This document shows, one piece after another, positions 16,827 through 24,222 of a stretch of DNA of 44,232 nt (its first letter is position 1; every line of letters begins with the position of its first letter). The translations under genes and the position numbers were made by a program. The DNA lies in IMG/VR virus record IMGVR_UViG_3300024967_000002, positions 1-44,232 of that record; one strand, 5' to 3'. Origin of the DNA: a virus. Under the pieces are notes generated by a model. The model made no database searches. It was not told the DNA's origin and was given only the letters and a program-made list of their open reading frames with translations.

Positions 16827-17120
16827 ATGCCAAATGAGTGGGACGGCACCGAGCGCCGCAAGGAAATGCAACACGTCACAGCTTTATTGCAATCAATACA
16901 ACAATCAATCGAAAACATTAACGGCGCTTTCCCGGACGGACCGGACGAGCATAGGCGCGCACATGAGGCAATGATAAACGCCGCCAGGGAGGAGGCAAAG
17001 TTTTGGTCCGAGCTTAAGTTGGACGTTGCAAAAAAAGGCGTTTGGGGCTTGATTGTGATTATTTTGGGGCTTTGTTTGCTCGGTTTTGCGGCCAAGTTCG
17101 GCCAAATTATCAAAGGATAG
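16827..17120 (+). CDS. Putative holin/antiholin-like single-span protein
   Basis: A 97-residue protein with a soluble N-terminal part starting MPNEWDGTERRKEM, a helical middle and one C-terminal membrane segment (about residues 73-93, VWGLIVIILGLCLLGF). This layout is common for lysis-associated phage proteins encoded next to a holin. It precedes a second small membrane protein and the endolysin. Exact role is uncertain. Confidence 0.62.
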   Translation: MPNEWDGTERRKEMQHVTALLQSIQQSIENINGAFPDGPDEHRRAHEAMINAAREEAKFWSELKLDVAKKGVWGLIVIILGLCLLGFAAKFGQIIKG

Positions 17121-17124
17121 AAAA

Positions 17125-17307
17125 ATGAATTTTGACAGTATTGGAGGGCGGCGCTTTATTTTCGCCGTCGGCTTAACTCTATTGTCCGCATTTTTGCTTT
17201 ATTACGGAAAACTGACGAGCGGAGATTTTACGAGCGTCGTAAATTTCAACGTTATCGCGCTAGTGGCTGGCCATACTGCCGACAAGTTTGCAAAGGCCGA
17301 TAAATGA
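17125..17307 (+). CDS. Putative holin
   Basis: A 60-residue protein. ATG 17125 follows AAAGGATAGAAAA; upstream in-frame starts lie in the preceding gene. It has two membrane segments (about residues 10-27 and 37-53) separated by GKLTSGDFTS, and the opening SIGGRRF seen in small phage holin-like proteins. It overlaps the endolysin start by 4 bases, strong context for a holin. Confidence 0.72.
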   Translation: MNFDSIGGRRFIFAVGLTLLSAFLLYYGKLTSGDFTSVVNFNVIALVAGHTADKFAKADK

Positions 17308-17939
17308 TAACCATAGAACAGCTTGCCAAGGCTATTGGTTGCACGGTTGACCGAGCCGAAAAATGGCACCCATATATCACGGCCGCAATGACTAAATTTG
17401 GCATTGACACCATTAACGAAATGGCCAGCTTCATTGCTCAGCTTTCGCATGAAAGCGCCAAGTTTTCCAAGCTTGAGGAAAATCTAAACTACTCAGCCGA
17501 CGGCTTGGCAAAAACCTGGCCAGGTCGATACAAGGATAAGGCAACCGGCAAGCCAAACCAATTGGCTCAGTTGTTGCACCGTCGCCCGGAGGCAATCGCA
17601 AATAATTGCTATGCCAACCGAATGGGCAACGGCGACCCGTCAACCGGAGACGGCTGGCGCTTTCGTGGCCGAGGACCGACGCAACTCACTGGCCGCAACA
17701 ATTACCTCAAATGTGGACAAGCGATTGGCATTGACCTGGTTGCAAACCCGGACGCGCTATTGCAACCCGAAGCTGGCGCCCTGGCGGCCGGCTGGTTTTG
17801 GCAAGTTAACGGCTTGGACGCGGTTGACGACGACTTTAGCCAACTTCAAGAGACAAAACTTATCAACGGCGGCACAACCGGCTTAGCTGAGCGTGAGGCT
17901 TTATTTAAGCAAGCGCTTGCCGCTTTACAAGGAGCATAA
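17304..17939 (+). CDS. Endolysin, glycoside hydrolase family 19
   Basis: A 211-residue protein with the GH19 (chitinase-like lysozyme) core: QLSHESAKF with Glu50, EENLNYSADGL with Glu59 as second candidate acid, then GWRFRGRGPTQLTGRNNY and a C-terminal NGGTTGLAERE. No signal peptide, so export depends on the holin. It hydrolyses the peptidoglycan glycan strand. Confidence 0.93.
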   Translation: MITIEQLAKAIGCTVDRAEKWHPYITAAMTKFGIDTINEMASFIAQLSHESAKFSKLEENLNYSADGLAKTWPGRYKDKATGKPNQLAQLLHRRPEAIANNCYANRMGNGDPSTGDGWRFRGRGPTQLTGRNNYLKCGQAIGIDLVANPDALLQPEAGALAAGWFWQVNGLDAVDDDFSQLQETKLINGGTTGLAEREALFKQALAALQGA

Positions 17940-17941
17940 AT

Positions 17942-18412
17942 ATGCAACATAAATTTGGATTTTTAGTTTTTATTTATTTCGTCGTTTTCACGGCGCTAAT
18001 GACATTCGTTTTTGCAATTACGGCACATGCTGAGCCGGTTGGTGCGCTTAATCCTGGTGTTACACAAAGCAATATCAAGCAAACTATTTGCGTCCCAGGC
18101 TACACGGCAACCATTCGGCCGTCATCAAGTTATACAAACGCCGTCAAGCGGCAAATGCTTAAAAACTCAAGCGGCATGGCGCTATACGAGTTAGACCATT
18201 TTATTCCGCTAAGTATCGGCGGCGCTCCAAAAGATAAGCAAAATCTTTGGCCGCAACCGTGGGCTGGCACATGCAACGCGAAAGACAAGGACCGACTTGA
18301 AGTTGCACTTAAAACATCGGTATGCAAGGGCAAGCTTACGCTCCTGGACGCGCAAAAGTCAGTTATTGATTGGCGTAAAACATACCGCCAGCAATTTGGG
18401 AGGGCTTGCTAG
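17942..18412 (+). CDS. Secreted HNH-type nuclease, putative
   Basis: A 156-residue protein with a signal peptide or N-terminal anchor (residues 1-30, ending TAHA) and a short HNH-like core YELDHFIPLSIGGAPKD followed by NLWPQPW. Asp85, His86 and Asn101 are the candidate active residues. The mature part has four cysteines. Similar secreted proteins occur in bacteria. Here it lies between endolysin and spanin genes, so it would act in the periplasm or after lysis. The substrate is not known. Confidence 0.75.
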   Translation: MQHKFGFLVFIYFVVFTALMTFVFAITAHAEPVGALNPGVTQSNIKQTICVPGYTATIRPSSSYTNAVKRQMLKNSSGMALYELDHFIPLSIGGAPKDKQNLWPQPWAGTCNAKDKDRLEVALKTSVCKGKLTLLDAQKSVIDWRKTYRQQFGRAC

Positions 18413-18774
18413 TGAAAGAAGTTATAAGCGGAAAATTAAACACCTTTAGCAATGGCCAGGTTGCATTTTATTGCCAAGGTTGCAAGCAAATCCACGCCAT
18501 TAACATTAGCGGCGACCACGGTCCCAAATGGGGATTTAATGGCGACAATGAAAAACCGACATTTACGCCCTCGGTCCTGGTTAAATATAGACACCCCAAA
18601 GGCTATTCAAATGACAATCCGGCGCCTATTGGTTACAACGGTGAATATGTTACTGACGTTTGCCACTCTTTTGTCACTAATGGAAAAATTGAGTATTTAG
18701 GCGACAGCACTCACGACCTGGCCGGACAAACGGTTGAGTTGTCGCCTTTCACATGGGGACATGATGATGATTAA
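18412..18774 (+). CDS. DUF6527 family protein
   Basis: A 120-residue protein. GTG 18412 is preferred because GGAGG lies 8 bases upstream; it shares one base with the preceding stop. Family features are an N-terminal FYCQGCKQIH with CxxC and His, then GDNEKPTFTPSVLV, and a C-terminal HSFVTNGKIEYLGDSTHDLAGQ. Probably a zinc-binding beta-rich fold. DUF6527 genes are common in phage lysis regions but have no established function. Confidence 0.8.
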   Translation: MKEVISGKLNTFSNGQVAFYCQGCKQIHAINISGDHGPKWGFNGDNEKPTFTPSVLVKYRHPKGYSNDNPAPIGYNGEYVTDVCHSFVTNGKIEYLGDSTHDLAGQTVELSPFTWGHDDD

Positions 18775-19342
18775 ATTTTTATCGAATTTAGTGCCGAATG
18801 AGTATGCTCTAATAGCCAAGATAATTGCGGCAACCGTGTTTTTAGGCGTTATCGTGGCCGCGCTCATGTCAGCATATACCTGGGCTTATGATAACGGCGT
18901 GACGGACGAGAAATTGGCTTGGCAACAATCTCAAAACTTATCCTTACAGGACGCGCTTACTAATCTGAAAATTGCCGAGGAAAAAAACCGACTAGCTGAG
19001 CAAGCTCACGCGGCCGCGCTTAACCAGGCCTCTCAAAATTATCAAAAAGGATTAAACGATGAAAAGAAAAAACGCGACGATGTTATTGCTAGTTATCGCG
19101 CTGGCACTCTCAGCTTGCGCGACAAATACGCGACCAATAACGCCGGCAATTGTGAAGCCGTCAGTGCCAAAACTAGCACCTCCGACGGCGGACGTGATGC
19201 AACCCAGGGCGCCAAACTTTCTGAGCCGCTTAGTCAATTTCTTATCGGACTGACGAGCGAAGCCGACGAGGTTGTGCAACAGTTAACAGCCTGCCAGGTC
19301 GAGCTAGTGGCAACGCATAAAGCTTGCGAGACGTTGCAATAA
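18761..19342 (+). CDS. i-spanin (Rz-like)
   Basis: About 193 residues from ATG 18761; two further ATG codons (18764, 18767) directly follow and any may be used, with GGGGAC upstream. There is one N-terminal membrane segment (IAKIIAATVFLGVIVAALMSA) and then a long periplasmic coiled coil (QDALTNLKIAEEKNRLAEQA...). A lipoprotein gene is nested in another frame, the Rz/Rz1 arrangement. It spans the periplasm and fuses the membranes at lysis. Confidence 0.87.
   Translation: MMMIKFLSNLVPNEYALIAKIIAATVFLGVIVAALMSAYTWAYDNGVTDEKLAWQQSQNLSLQDALTNLKIAEEKNRLAEQAHAAALNQASQNYQKGLNDEKKKRDDVIASYRAGTLSLRDKYATNNAGNCEAVSAKTSTSDGGRDATQGAKLSEPLSQFLIGLTSEADEVVQQLTACQVELVATHKACETLQ
19059..19253 (+). CDS. o-spanin lipoprotein (Rz1-like), nested in Rz
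   Basis: A 64-residue protein in the alternative frame inside the i-spanin gene, with AAGGATTAAACG before ATG 19059. The lipobox is LSAC with Cys20. The mature part is proline-rich (PITPAIVKPSVPKLAPPT), typical of Rz1. It is anchored in the outer membrane and partners with the i-spanin. Confidence 0.88.
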   Translation: MKRKNATMLLLVIALALSACATNTRPITPAIVKPSVPKLAPPTADVMQPRAPNFLSRLVNFLSD

Positions 19343-19363
19343 AAAAGCCCGCTAAGTGCGGGC
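19341..19363 (-). terminator. Terminator of the ssb operon
   Basis: On the minus strand GCCCGC, loop ACTTA, GCGGGC is followed by six T. It lies just beyond the ssb stop codon. On the + strand the hairpin has no T run, so it mainly ends leftward transcription. Confidence 0.82.
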
Positions 19364-19373
19364 CTGGTAGGTC

Positions 19374-19856
19374 CTAAAACGGAATATCGTCCTCGAAATC
19401 ATCAAAGCCGGAGCCGGTTGTTGCTGGCGCTGGCTTTCTTTCAGTTGTTGCCGCCTGGCGTGTCGCTTGCTTGGCTGGCGCGTCCTGGTTGTAATCGTCG
19501 CCTCCGCTTTGGCTTTGCCCTCCGCCTTCACGACTACCTAGCATTTGCATGCTATCCGCAACAATCTCGGTCGTGTAACGGTCAACCCCGTCCTTTTCCC
19601 ATTTGCGCGTCTGCAAGCGCCCCTCAATATATACCGGACGGCCTTTTTTAAGGTACTCCCCAGCAATCTCCGCAAGTTTCCGATACATGACAATGTTAAC
19701 AAACTCAACTTTTTCCTGCTTAACTCCGGCCTTGTCTTTGTAACTTTCATTACAAGCAATACTAAAATTACAAACTGCGTCTCCGCTAGTCATAAACTTA
19801 ACTTCCGGGTCGCGGGTTAAGTTCCCAATAAAAATGCATTTATTAACTGATGCCAT
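19374..19856 (-). CDS. ssb: Single-stranded DNA-binding protein
   Basis: A 160-residue protein from the ATG at 19856, with GGAGATTTAACA upstream; an earlier in-frame start 30 bases upstream lies in the HNH gene. It has an OB fold ([18 protein letters not shown] to about residue 110), a Gly/Gln/Ala-rich linker and the acidic tip DDFEDDIPF that binds partner proteins. It serves replication and the phage annealing/exonuclease recombination system. The first 40 bases are AT-rich compared with the rest, see the HNH insertion. Confidence 0.95.
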   Translation of the reverse strand: MASVNKCIFIGNLTRDPEVKFMTSGDAVCNFSIACNESYKDKAGVKQEKVEFVNIVMYRKLAEIAGEYLKKGRPVYIEGRLQTRKWEKDGVDRYTTEIVADSMQMLGSREGGGQSQSGGDDYNQDAPAKQATRQAATTERKPAPATTGSGFDDFEDDIPF

Positions 19857-20358
19857 TGTTAAATCTCCATATTTTTTTATTTGCAATTAATCTTATAGTT
19901 GATGTACTAACGCCAAACATATTGGCGATATATCCAGTTTTAAATCCTCTTACTTTATGCCAGCGAATTTTCTCAACTTGATTTTTTGTAAGCTTGGCGC
20001 TTGACGACTTCTCTCCTGATATTAATTTAGCATGCTTGTCTCCGCTAGATAGTCGTCCTTTTTCCTTGCAATCACGCATATTATCTTGACGGGTTCCGAT
20101 AAATAAATGCTCAGGATTTACACATTTACGATTGTCGCATTTATGACAAACGTCCATATCCGAGCTAACAATGCCAAACTTCATAAGAGCTGAAAACCTA
20201 TGCGCATACATTGATTTTCCAAAAACAGAAAATCGGCCATAACCATTGCTTTGCTTTCCTCCAGTCCACTCATGGCAACCGCTTGCAACAACCTCAACCT
20301 TATCCAAAAATCTACTTAATACATCATCTAAATAAACAACATGGTTAACGCTAGCCAT
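19843..20358 (-). CDS. HNH homing endonuclease
   Basis: A 171-residue protein. The HNH zinc finger core is [20 protein letters not shown] with DNMRDC after it (about residues 70-95), preceded by GCHEWTGG and YAHRFSALM. The C-terminal part ([16 protein letters not shown]...[14 protein letters not shown]) is an HTH that would recognise DNA. It is AT-rich compared with neighbours, so recently acquired. Its first five residues, MASVN, are those of SSB, and its last codons overlap the ssb start. Confidence 0.9.
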   Translation of the reverse strand: MASVNHVVYLDDVLSRFLDKVEVVASGCHEWTGGKQSNGYGRFSVFGKSMYAHRFSALMKFGIVSSDMDVCHKCDNRKCVNPEHLFIGTRQDNMRDCKEKGRLSSGDKHAKLISGEKSSSAKLTKNQVEKIRWHKVRGFKTGYIANMFGVSTSTIRLIANKKIWRFNNGIS

Positions 20359-20361
20359 TGC

Positions 20362-20553
20362 CTAATCCTTTTTAATAAATTCAATCTTACCCGCGCGCGG
20401 ATTTGCCGCCTCGGTAACTTTTGGCACGTCCGGCAATAGCCAATCGCGTCCGACTTTTTTCGCTCCCTTAATCCGGCCCTCGGCACATAAAACCCTCACG
20501 CGCCGCTCAGATATGTTGTTAAGTAGCGGAATTGCTTGTTTTACTGAAATCAC
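20362..20553 (-). CDS. Small HTH DNA-binding protein
   Basis: A 63-residue protein starting with GTG, preceded by GGAGG at 6 bases spacing. Residues 1-45 (ISVKQAIPLLNNISERRVRVLCAEGRIKGAKKVGRDWLLP) form a MerR/excisionase-type winged HTH: the AEGRI-GAKK-VGRDWL pattern is characteristic. It could be a regulator or an excisionase, though it is not next to the integrase. It overlaps the preceding gene by 35 bases. Confidence 0.78.
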   Translation of the reverse strand: MISVKQAIPLLNNISERRVRVLCAEGRIKGAKKVGRDWLLPDVPKVTEAANPRAGKIEFIKKD

Positions 20554-20779
20554 TCAAAACCTCCGGCTCTATATATTTACTACTAATCCGCTCTAACTCG
20601 TCGAATGAATTTTGGGCGGCTCTAACAATCTCCAACAAGCTAATCCGGTCGCGCTTGCCCTCACGCTCCACAATAATGCTCGTCGTTATGACGCTGATTT
20701 GCTGAGCCTCCAGGACGACCGCGAGCGCATGCAATACTCGGCGGCCGTTGGTTACGGCGTTGGTTGTTATGTTTTCCAT
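20519..20779 (-). CDS. Hypothetical phage protein
   Basis: An 86-residue protein with GGGGAATGAA before the ATG. It is predicted to be mainly helical (RRVLHALAVVLEAQQISVITTS..., LLEIVRAAQNSFDELERISSKY), with no Cys and no recognised motif. It is part of the leftward ssb operon and coupled to the small gene before it. Confidence 0.65.
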   Translation of the reverse strand: MENITTNAVTNGRRVLHALAVVLEAQQISVITTSIIVEREGKRDRISLLEIVRAAQNSFDELERISSKYIEPEVLSDFSKTSNSAT

Positions 20780-20780
20780 T

Positions 20781-20930
20781 TCATTCCCCTTTGTTTGGTG
20801 TGGTGTCGTATAACGGGTTATCTACAATAATCCACCCGTACCAGCGCTTTGAAAGCATATACATACCTTCACCGCCATTATCAGTAAGTCGCTTTAACTC
20901 ACGTATTGCACTTTCATAACTAAATAGCAT
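20781..20930 (-). CDS. Small hypothetical protein, 49 residues
   Basis: Reads MLFSYESAIRELKRLTDNGG then a Trp/Tyr-rich second half (MLSKRWYGWIIVDNP). Its ATG overlaps the stop of the gene upstream, and its TGA overlaps the ribosome site of the gene downstream, so all are coupled. The frame is short but fills an otherwise empty space in a compact operon. Confidence 0.6.
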   Translation of the reverse strand: MLFSYESAIRELKRLTDNGGEGMYMLSKRWYGWIIVDNPLYDTTPNKGE

Positions 20931-21075
20931 AATGTTGTATCATCTTTCCGCGCATGTAAGCTTGTTGCGCCCATAAAGGCCATTCGTAAAATTTTACTGT
21001 ACGCTTTACGCCTCGACTTGTTTCACTCCTACCAATAGCCTCAAAAGCACGTTTTCCTGCCAATCTTTTAGCCAT
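20920..21075 (-). CDS. Small basic hypothetical protein, 51 residues
   Basis: Reads MAKRLAGKRAFEAIGRSETS and ends KMIQHYAI. It is strongly basic with Trp residues in the middle (KFYEWPLWAQQAY), possibly nucleic-acid binding. It starts after AGGGTTAGGGG and its last bases overlap the next start (ATGCTATTTAG). Confidence 0.6.
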   Translation of the reverse strand: MAKRLAGKRAFEAIGRSETSRGVKRTVKFYEWPLWAQQAYMRGKMIQHYAI

Positions 21076-21078
21076 CCC

Positions 21079-21333
21079 CTAACCCTCACTTTCTTTAGGT
21101 GATTGCGTATCTTCAAATACCCAAATATCATTCCTAGCGTCATAGTATTTTTTGTATTCAAGCGCTGGTTTTTCAGAATAGAAAAAGCTATCTACTGGTT
21201 TAAATTTCATCCCTGCTAACTTTAGAGTTTCAATCAACCTCATAAATCTGTTAATTGTGTTAGCTAAAGGGATATGGCAAACATTAGCTTCTATTTCTGC
21301 CATTTTCATTCCGCTTATATTATATTTAGCCAT
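21079..21333 (-). CDS. Hypothetical phage protein
   Basis: An 84-residue protein, MAKYNISGMKMAEIEANVCH then a helical middle and an ending with many Tyr/Lys and an acidic tail. It is AT-rich and has no recognised domain. It lies between two other unknown genes of the leftward operon with only a few bases between them. Confidence 0.6.
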   Translation of the reverse strand: MAKYNISGMKMAEIEANVCHIPLANTINRFMRLIETLKLAGMKFKPVDSFFYSEKPALEYKKYYDARNDIWVFEDTQSPKESEG

Positions 21334-21338
21334 TACTA

Positions 21339-21647
21339 TTACTCTTTAGGTGCTTGCGTGGATGGGATTATAGCTTTCTCTAAAGTTTCTCTTGTCCAAA
21401 GCTCACCCATAAAAAATGTTCTACCGTCTTTAAAGCTAATGTCACCAAAAGCATCAAAGTTAGCATCTGCTGGTGGCAACTTAACGCTTTGTCCCCCTTC
21501 TATCGGTTCGCTAGGTGCGTCATGCTCGATACTTTTCACTACAGGTGCAGAGTTGATTAGGTCTTCAAATGTAAAGGGCATACCGCAATCATTGTAATTT
21601 TTCAATACTGATAGTAATTTCTGTTTACTTATTAAATCATTGGTCAT
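21339..21647 (-). CDS. Hypothetical phage protein
   Basis: A 102-residue protein. The ATG at 21647 is favoured because GGAG is about 9 bases upstream; an ATG 6 bases earlier is too close to it. The N terminus is helical (LISKQKLLSVLKNYNDCGMPFTFEDLINSAP), the middle is Pro/Glu-rich, and the C terminus has FKDGRTFFMGELWTRETLEKA. No family recognised. Confidence 0.6.
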   Translation of the reverse strand: MTNDLISKQKLLSVLKNYNDCGMPFTFEDLINSAPVVKSIEHDAPSEPIEGGQSVKLPPADANFDAFGDISFKDGRTFFMGELWTRETLEKAIIPSTQAPKE

Positions 21648-21705
21648 TCTCATTACTCCGTTATGGTTGCTACCCCTTGCACGTTTGGCAAAGGGTAGCG
21701 GTTAA

Positions 21706-21978
21706 TTATTCCGCGGAAGTTTCAATTTTCTCAATAGCGGTTTCTGTCTCATAAATAATCGTGTCAAAGCTTTCGACCATTTCTTGGATTGCATCAATAG
21801 CCGCCTGAGCCTTGTCGCCTTTTTCACCCGCTTGGATTGCCTCAGGCATGTTGTCGTAATATTCTTGCTCGTCGTTTTGAATGCCCTCAATTTCCTCCTT
21901 TAATTCATTGGCCGCGCTATTTAGCGCCTCAATTTTTGATTTAAGGGCATTGAGTTGCTTTCTACGGTCGTTATTCAT
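21706..21978 (-). CDS. Coiled-coil phage protein, first gene of ssb operon
   Basis: A 90-residue, highly charged protein with heptad patterns (LNALKSKIEALNSAANELKEEIEGIQNDEQEYYDN...) and a second helix rich in Ala/Glu/Ile. It is the first gene after a strong leftward promoter with an operator. The ribosome site CTTAGGAG is shared with other minus-strand early genes. Function unknown. Confidence 0.7.
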   Translation of the reverse strand: MNNDRRKQLNALKSKIEALNSAANELKEEIEGIQNDEQEYYDNMPEAIQAGEKGDKAQAAIDAIQEMVESFDTIIYETETAIEKIETSAE

Positions 21979-22019
21979 TTTTAAACTCCTAAGTTTCCGC
22001 GTTAATTGCGTATGTGTTC

Positions 22020-22048
22020 ACTATACCTATAGCGGAATAATAAAGCAA
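22020..22048 (-). promoter_or_regulatory. Leftward promoter of ssb operon
   Basis: On the minus strand the -35 is TTGCTT (22043-22048), the spacer is exactly 17 bases and the -10 is TATAGT (22020-22025). The operator palindrome directly abuts the -35 upstream. Confidence 0.82.
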
Positions 22049-22061
22049 TGCATAAATGCAT
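22048..22061. promoter_or_regulatory. ATGCATAAATGCAT operator, ssb-operon promoter
   Basis: Perfect copy (14/14). It shares one base with the -35 of the leftward promoter, so a bound repressor would block RNA polymerase. Confidence 0.8.
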
Positions 22062-22080
22062 AATATATTGCAAATAATAT

Positions 22081-22323
22081 GCTAATACTGGCTAAAAGCC
22101 ACTAGCAACGGCGTTGTAATATACATATATGCATATCATTTTATATTAGCGTCGCTAACTGAAAAACTTAATTAAATCATGGGGTTGGTATATATTAGAG
22201 CGCGAGCCTGGGGGGCATGGGGTCGCAAGTTCGAATCTTGCTGTCCCGACCAAATAAATCAATGACTTACGTCTTTTTATCATTTTTAATATTAGCGAAA
22301 GTATTAGCATATAAGCTAATATT
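22081..22323. other. attP region with repeated TATTAGC arm-type sites
   Basis: This non-coding stretch carries five copies of (G)TATTAGC or its complement: GCTAATACT at 22081, ATATTAGC at 22143, AATATTAGC at 22288, GTATTAGC at 22301 and GCTAATATT at 22315. They flank the tRNA-like core on both sides. This is the layout of integrase arm sites, an inference from position. Confidence 0.6.
22207..22252 (+). other. attP core: 3' half of tRNA-Pro(GGG)
   Basis: From the anticodon loop CTGGGGG (22208-22214) the sequence follows a tRNA exactly: stem GCATG, variable loop GGGTC, T stem GCAAG, T loop TTCGAAT, CTTGC, acceptor TGTCCCG, A, CCA ending at 22252. The 5' half is absent and the bases before the loop do not pair with GCATG. 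It is therefore an attachment core that restores a host tRNA-Pro gene on integration, not a tRNA gene. It lies 70 bases from the integrase stop. Confidence 0.87.
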
Positions 22324-23446
22324 ATTTTTCAGCCATTGGCGGCAATGCCATAACAACCTCGGAGCTTGAAACCTCACGACGTTTGATATATGTGCCAGTC
22401 ATTTGCGCGTCAGTATGGGCCGCAGCGACGCTTAGTTGCTCAATCGTATATCCCGCCTTTTTAGCGTCTGTTAGCGCCTTAGCACGTAAGTCCTTGAGGG
22501 TTGCATTAGCAATTCCGGCTCGTTCGCATGCTCGCGTCCAAGCGGTGCCAACTCCGCGCGTTGCGTATGGCTGACCTTTAATTGTATGAATAACATAAAG
22601 GCCTTTTACTAAGCCGATAGCCTTGGCTCTATCAAGCACAGCCTGGATTGGCGGGCTAATTGGTATTTTGACACTTATGTTGCTAGACTTCTCGGTTTTG
22701 GTTGGCTTGAAGTTTATAAAGCCGTCGCTCACGTCAGACCACTTAAGCAAGCGCACGTCGGTCGTGCGTTGATATAGTAAATACAACAAATCAACATAGC
22801 ATTGCATCATTTCTCCGCTGGGCGTCTTTTTCCCATCCTTGCCAATGGCCAGGGCGTCGCGTATAGCGTGAAATTCTTTATGCTCGATATACCTAGCGCG
22901 GCTAGCCGGACGCTCAACTTGCACCTCGCGGCATGGATTATCTGAGCGGATGCCTTTGCGGCATGCCCAGGCGAAAAAGTCAGAAAATCGAGAGCGGTAT
23001 ATTTGAGCCGTGCGCTGGCCCTCCCATTGGTCGAGAAACTTGGCCACGTCAACCGGCATAATTTGCTCAACATCAAAGTCACTAAATGCCTCAGATATAA
23101 CCTTGCATTTGCGCGATATTTCTTTGGCTCCCTCCTCAAACATGCGGAGGCGTGGCTTATCGGTTGGCTTGTCTTTCTCGCGCTTCTTAAGCACGGCCAG
23201 GCGGTAAGTTTCAAAATAGTCCTTGAAGTCTCCCGCACCGGTGCCGGCCATATTGTGAGTTTGGATAGCATGCGCAAGCTCTCGCGCCTTAAGCTCCCCA
23301 TCATCAACCAGGCAAAGCGAATGCCACTTGGCCACTTTGCCGGTTTTAGGGTTTATGATTGCCTCAGCGCTAAACAGACAAAACCGCTTCCCGCGAATGT
23401 ATATGCGCGAATGGCTGAGGGTCTTATTGGTTTGGCGTTTTCGCAT
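22322..23446 (-). CDS. int: Tyrosine-recombinase integrase
   Basis: A 374-residue protein. Residues 1-60 form an arm-binding type N terminus, 70-165 a core-binding SAM-like domain, and 180-365 the catalytic domain. Visible catalytic residues are Arg227 (LLYQRTTDVRLLKW), a Lys in TKTEKSS near 250-253, Arg321 (LKDLRAK), His344 (AAAHTD) and Tyr353 (GTYIKRR). The His of the usual HxxR box is Lys318 here. The attachment core lies directly beyond its stop. It integrates the phage at tRNA-Pro. Confidence 0.95.
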   Translation of the reverse strand: MRKRQTNKTLSHSRIYIRGKRFCLFSAEAIINPKTGKVAKWHSLCLVDDGELKARELAHAIQTHNMAGTGAGDFKDYFETYRLAVLKKREKDKPTDKPRLRMFEEGAKEISRKCKVISEAFSDFDVEQIMPVDVAKFLDQWEGQRTAQIYRSRFSDFFAWACRKGIRSDNPCREVQVERPASRARYIEHKEFHAIRDALAIGKDGKKTPSGEMMQCYVDLLYLLYQRTTDVRLLKWSDVSDGFINFKPTKTEKSSNISVKIPISPPIQAVLDRAKAIGLVKGLYVIHTIKGQPYATRGVGTAWTRACERAGIANATLKDLRAKALTDAKKAGYTIEQLSVAAAHTDAQMTGTYIKRREVSSSEVVMALPPMAEK

Positions 23447-23693
23447 TTCTAGCTTTCATCATAGCATCGGCCATTTCATAAGACATAGCCGCAACAAGTT
23501 TACAATTATTGCCTTCAAGTCCTGAGTAAGTTAATTCTGCTTGCATTGCCTTGCTTGCAAAAAGGTCTCTCAAGTCAAAGTTATCATAATTTGTAATATT
23601 TTTAACTTCATCGTCATCAAAGCAGCCTTTTTCACAACGACCAACACCGCCATTTACTAAGCAATGCGGGTCTCCTTGTTTGCAAACACTCAT
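23424..23693 (-). CDS. Conserved phage protein, unknown
   Basis: An 89-residue protein. The first 25 residues are Cys-rich (CKQGDPHC...GRCEKGC), suited to metal binding. The rest has FDLRDLFASKAMQAELTYSG...LVAAMSYEMADAMMKAR, a pattern seen in many small phage proteins that lack a function. It overlaps the integrase start by 23 bases. Confidence 0.75.
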   Translation of the reverse strand: MSVCKQGDPHCLVNGGVGRCEKGCFDDDEVKNITNYDNFDLRDLFASKAMQAELTYSGLEGNNCKLVAAMSYEMADAMMKARNAKTPNQ

Positions 23694-23986
23694 TATTTAT
23701 TCACCTTTATTGCATAAACCTGGACAGGCTCAGGGCCAAAATGTGGGTGAGTTATGGTTTTAATTTCATAGCCTAGCCATTTTCGCTCAATTCTTTTCGA
23801 GTGTTCGCTGCGCTTAGGATAGCCAAGCGTCAAAATGATTTTGTCATAATCACGGCCCTCAATGCGTTTTTTCATTCTCGGCGTTATTGCTCGGAACTCC
23901 TCAACCTTCTCGCCGCTTTTAATAGCGTTGAAATATTCACCTTTAAGCGGCAAATATAGTGTTTTGGTAGCTAGCGACTTGCTCAT
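23693..23986 (-). CDS. ASCH-domain-like protein
   Basis: A 97-residue protein with LPLKGEYFNAIKSGEKVEEFRAI at the N terminus, then GRDYDKIILTLGYP and a C-terminal FGPEPVQVYAIKV. This resembles compact ASCH/PUA-like domains that bind RNA or modified nucleotides. It overlaps its neighbours by one and four bases. Role in the phage unknown. Confidence 0.75.
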   Translation of the reverse strand: MSKSLATKTLYLPLKGEYFNAIKSGEKVEEFRAITPRMKKRIEGRDYDKIILTLGYPKRSEHSKRIERKWLGYEIKTITHPHFGPEPVQVYAIKVNK

Positions 23987-24222
23987 TTCCCAGCCCCAAC
24001 CATCTTAACCGCTGGCCGCTCTCTCATTGCGTCTTGCGGCTCTTTTAGAGCGCTAGTGCCGCACTTCTTAGCAACCATTTCCTCCCATGCCTGGGCGGTA
24101 ATAATAACGCCTTTTCGGTCGTGTGGCATATCAACGCCATAGTGACGCTTAAACCAGCGGCATTGTGCCATTGGCATTTCTCGGCCGGTAATTTCGTGCA
24201 ATTGCGTAGGGTTAAGTCTCAC
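23983..24222 (-). CDS. DUF4224 protein
   Basis: A 79-residue protein starting with GTG, preceded by GGAG at 8 bases. The pattern LNPTQLHEITGREMPMAQCRWFKRHYGVDMPHDRKG is typical of DUF4224, a short HTH-like family commonly next to phage integrases. It may bind DNA or assist excision, which is inference. Its GTG overlaps the TGA of the preceding small gene. Confidence 0.8.
   Translation of the reverse strand: MRLNPTQLHEITGREMPMAQCRWFKRHYGVDMPHDRKGVIITAQAWEEMVAKKCGTSALKEPQDAMRERPAVKMVGAGK

Noticed and set aside
19347-19363. Bidirectional terminator for the lysis genes
   Set aside because: On the + strand the hairpin is not followed by a T run; support exists only for leftward termination.
19831-19846. 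ATGCATTTATTAAC near the ssb start as an operator
   Set aside because: Only 11 of 14 positions match, all mismatches in one half, and no promoter is next to it.
22207-22252. Complete tRNA gene
   Set aside because: Only the 3' half from the anticodon loop is present; no D arm or 5' acceptor strand, so it is an attachment core.
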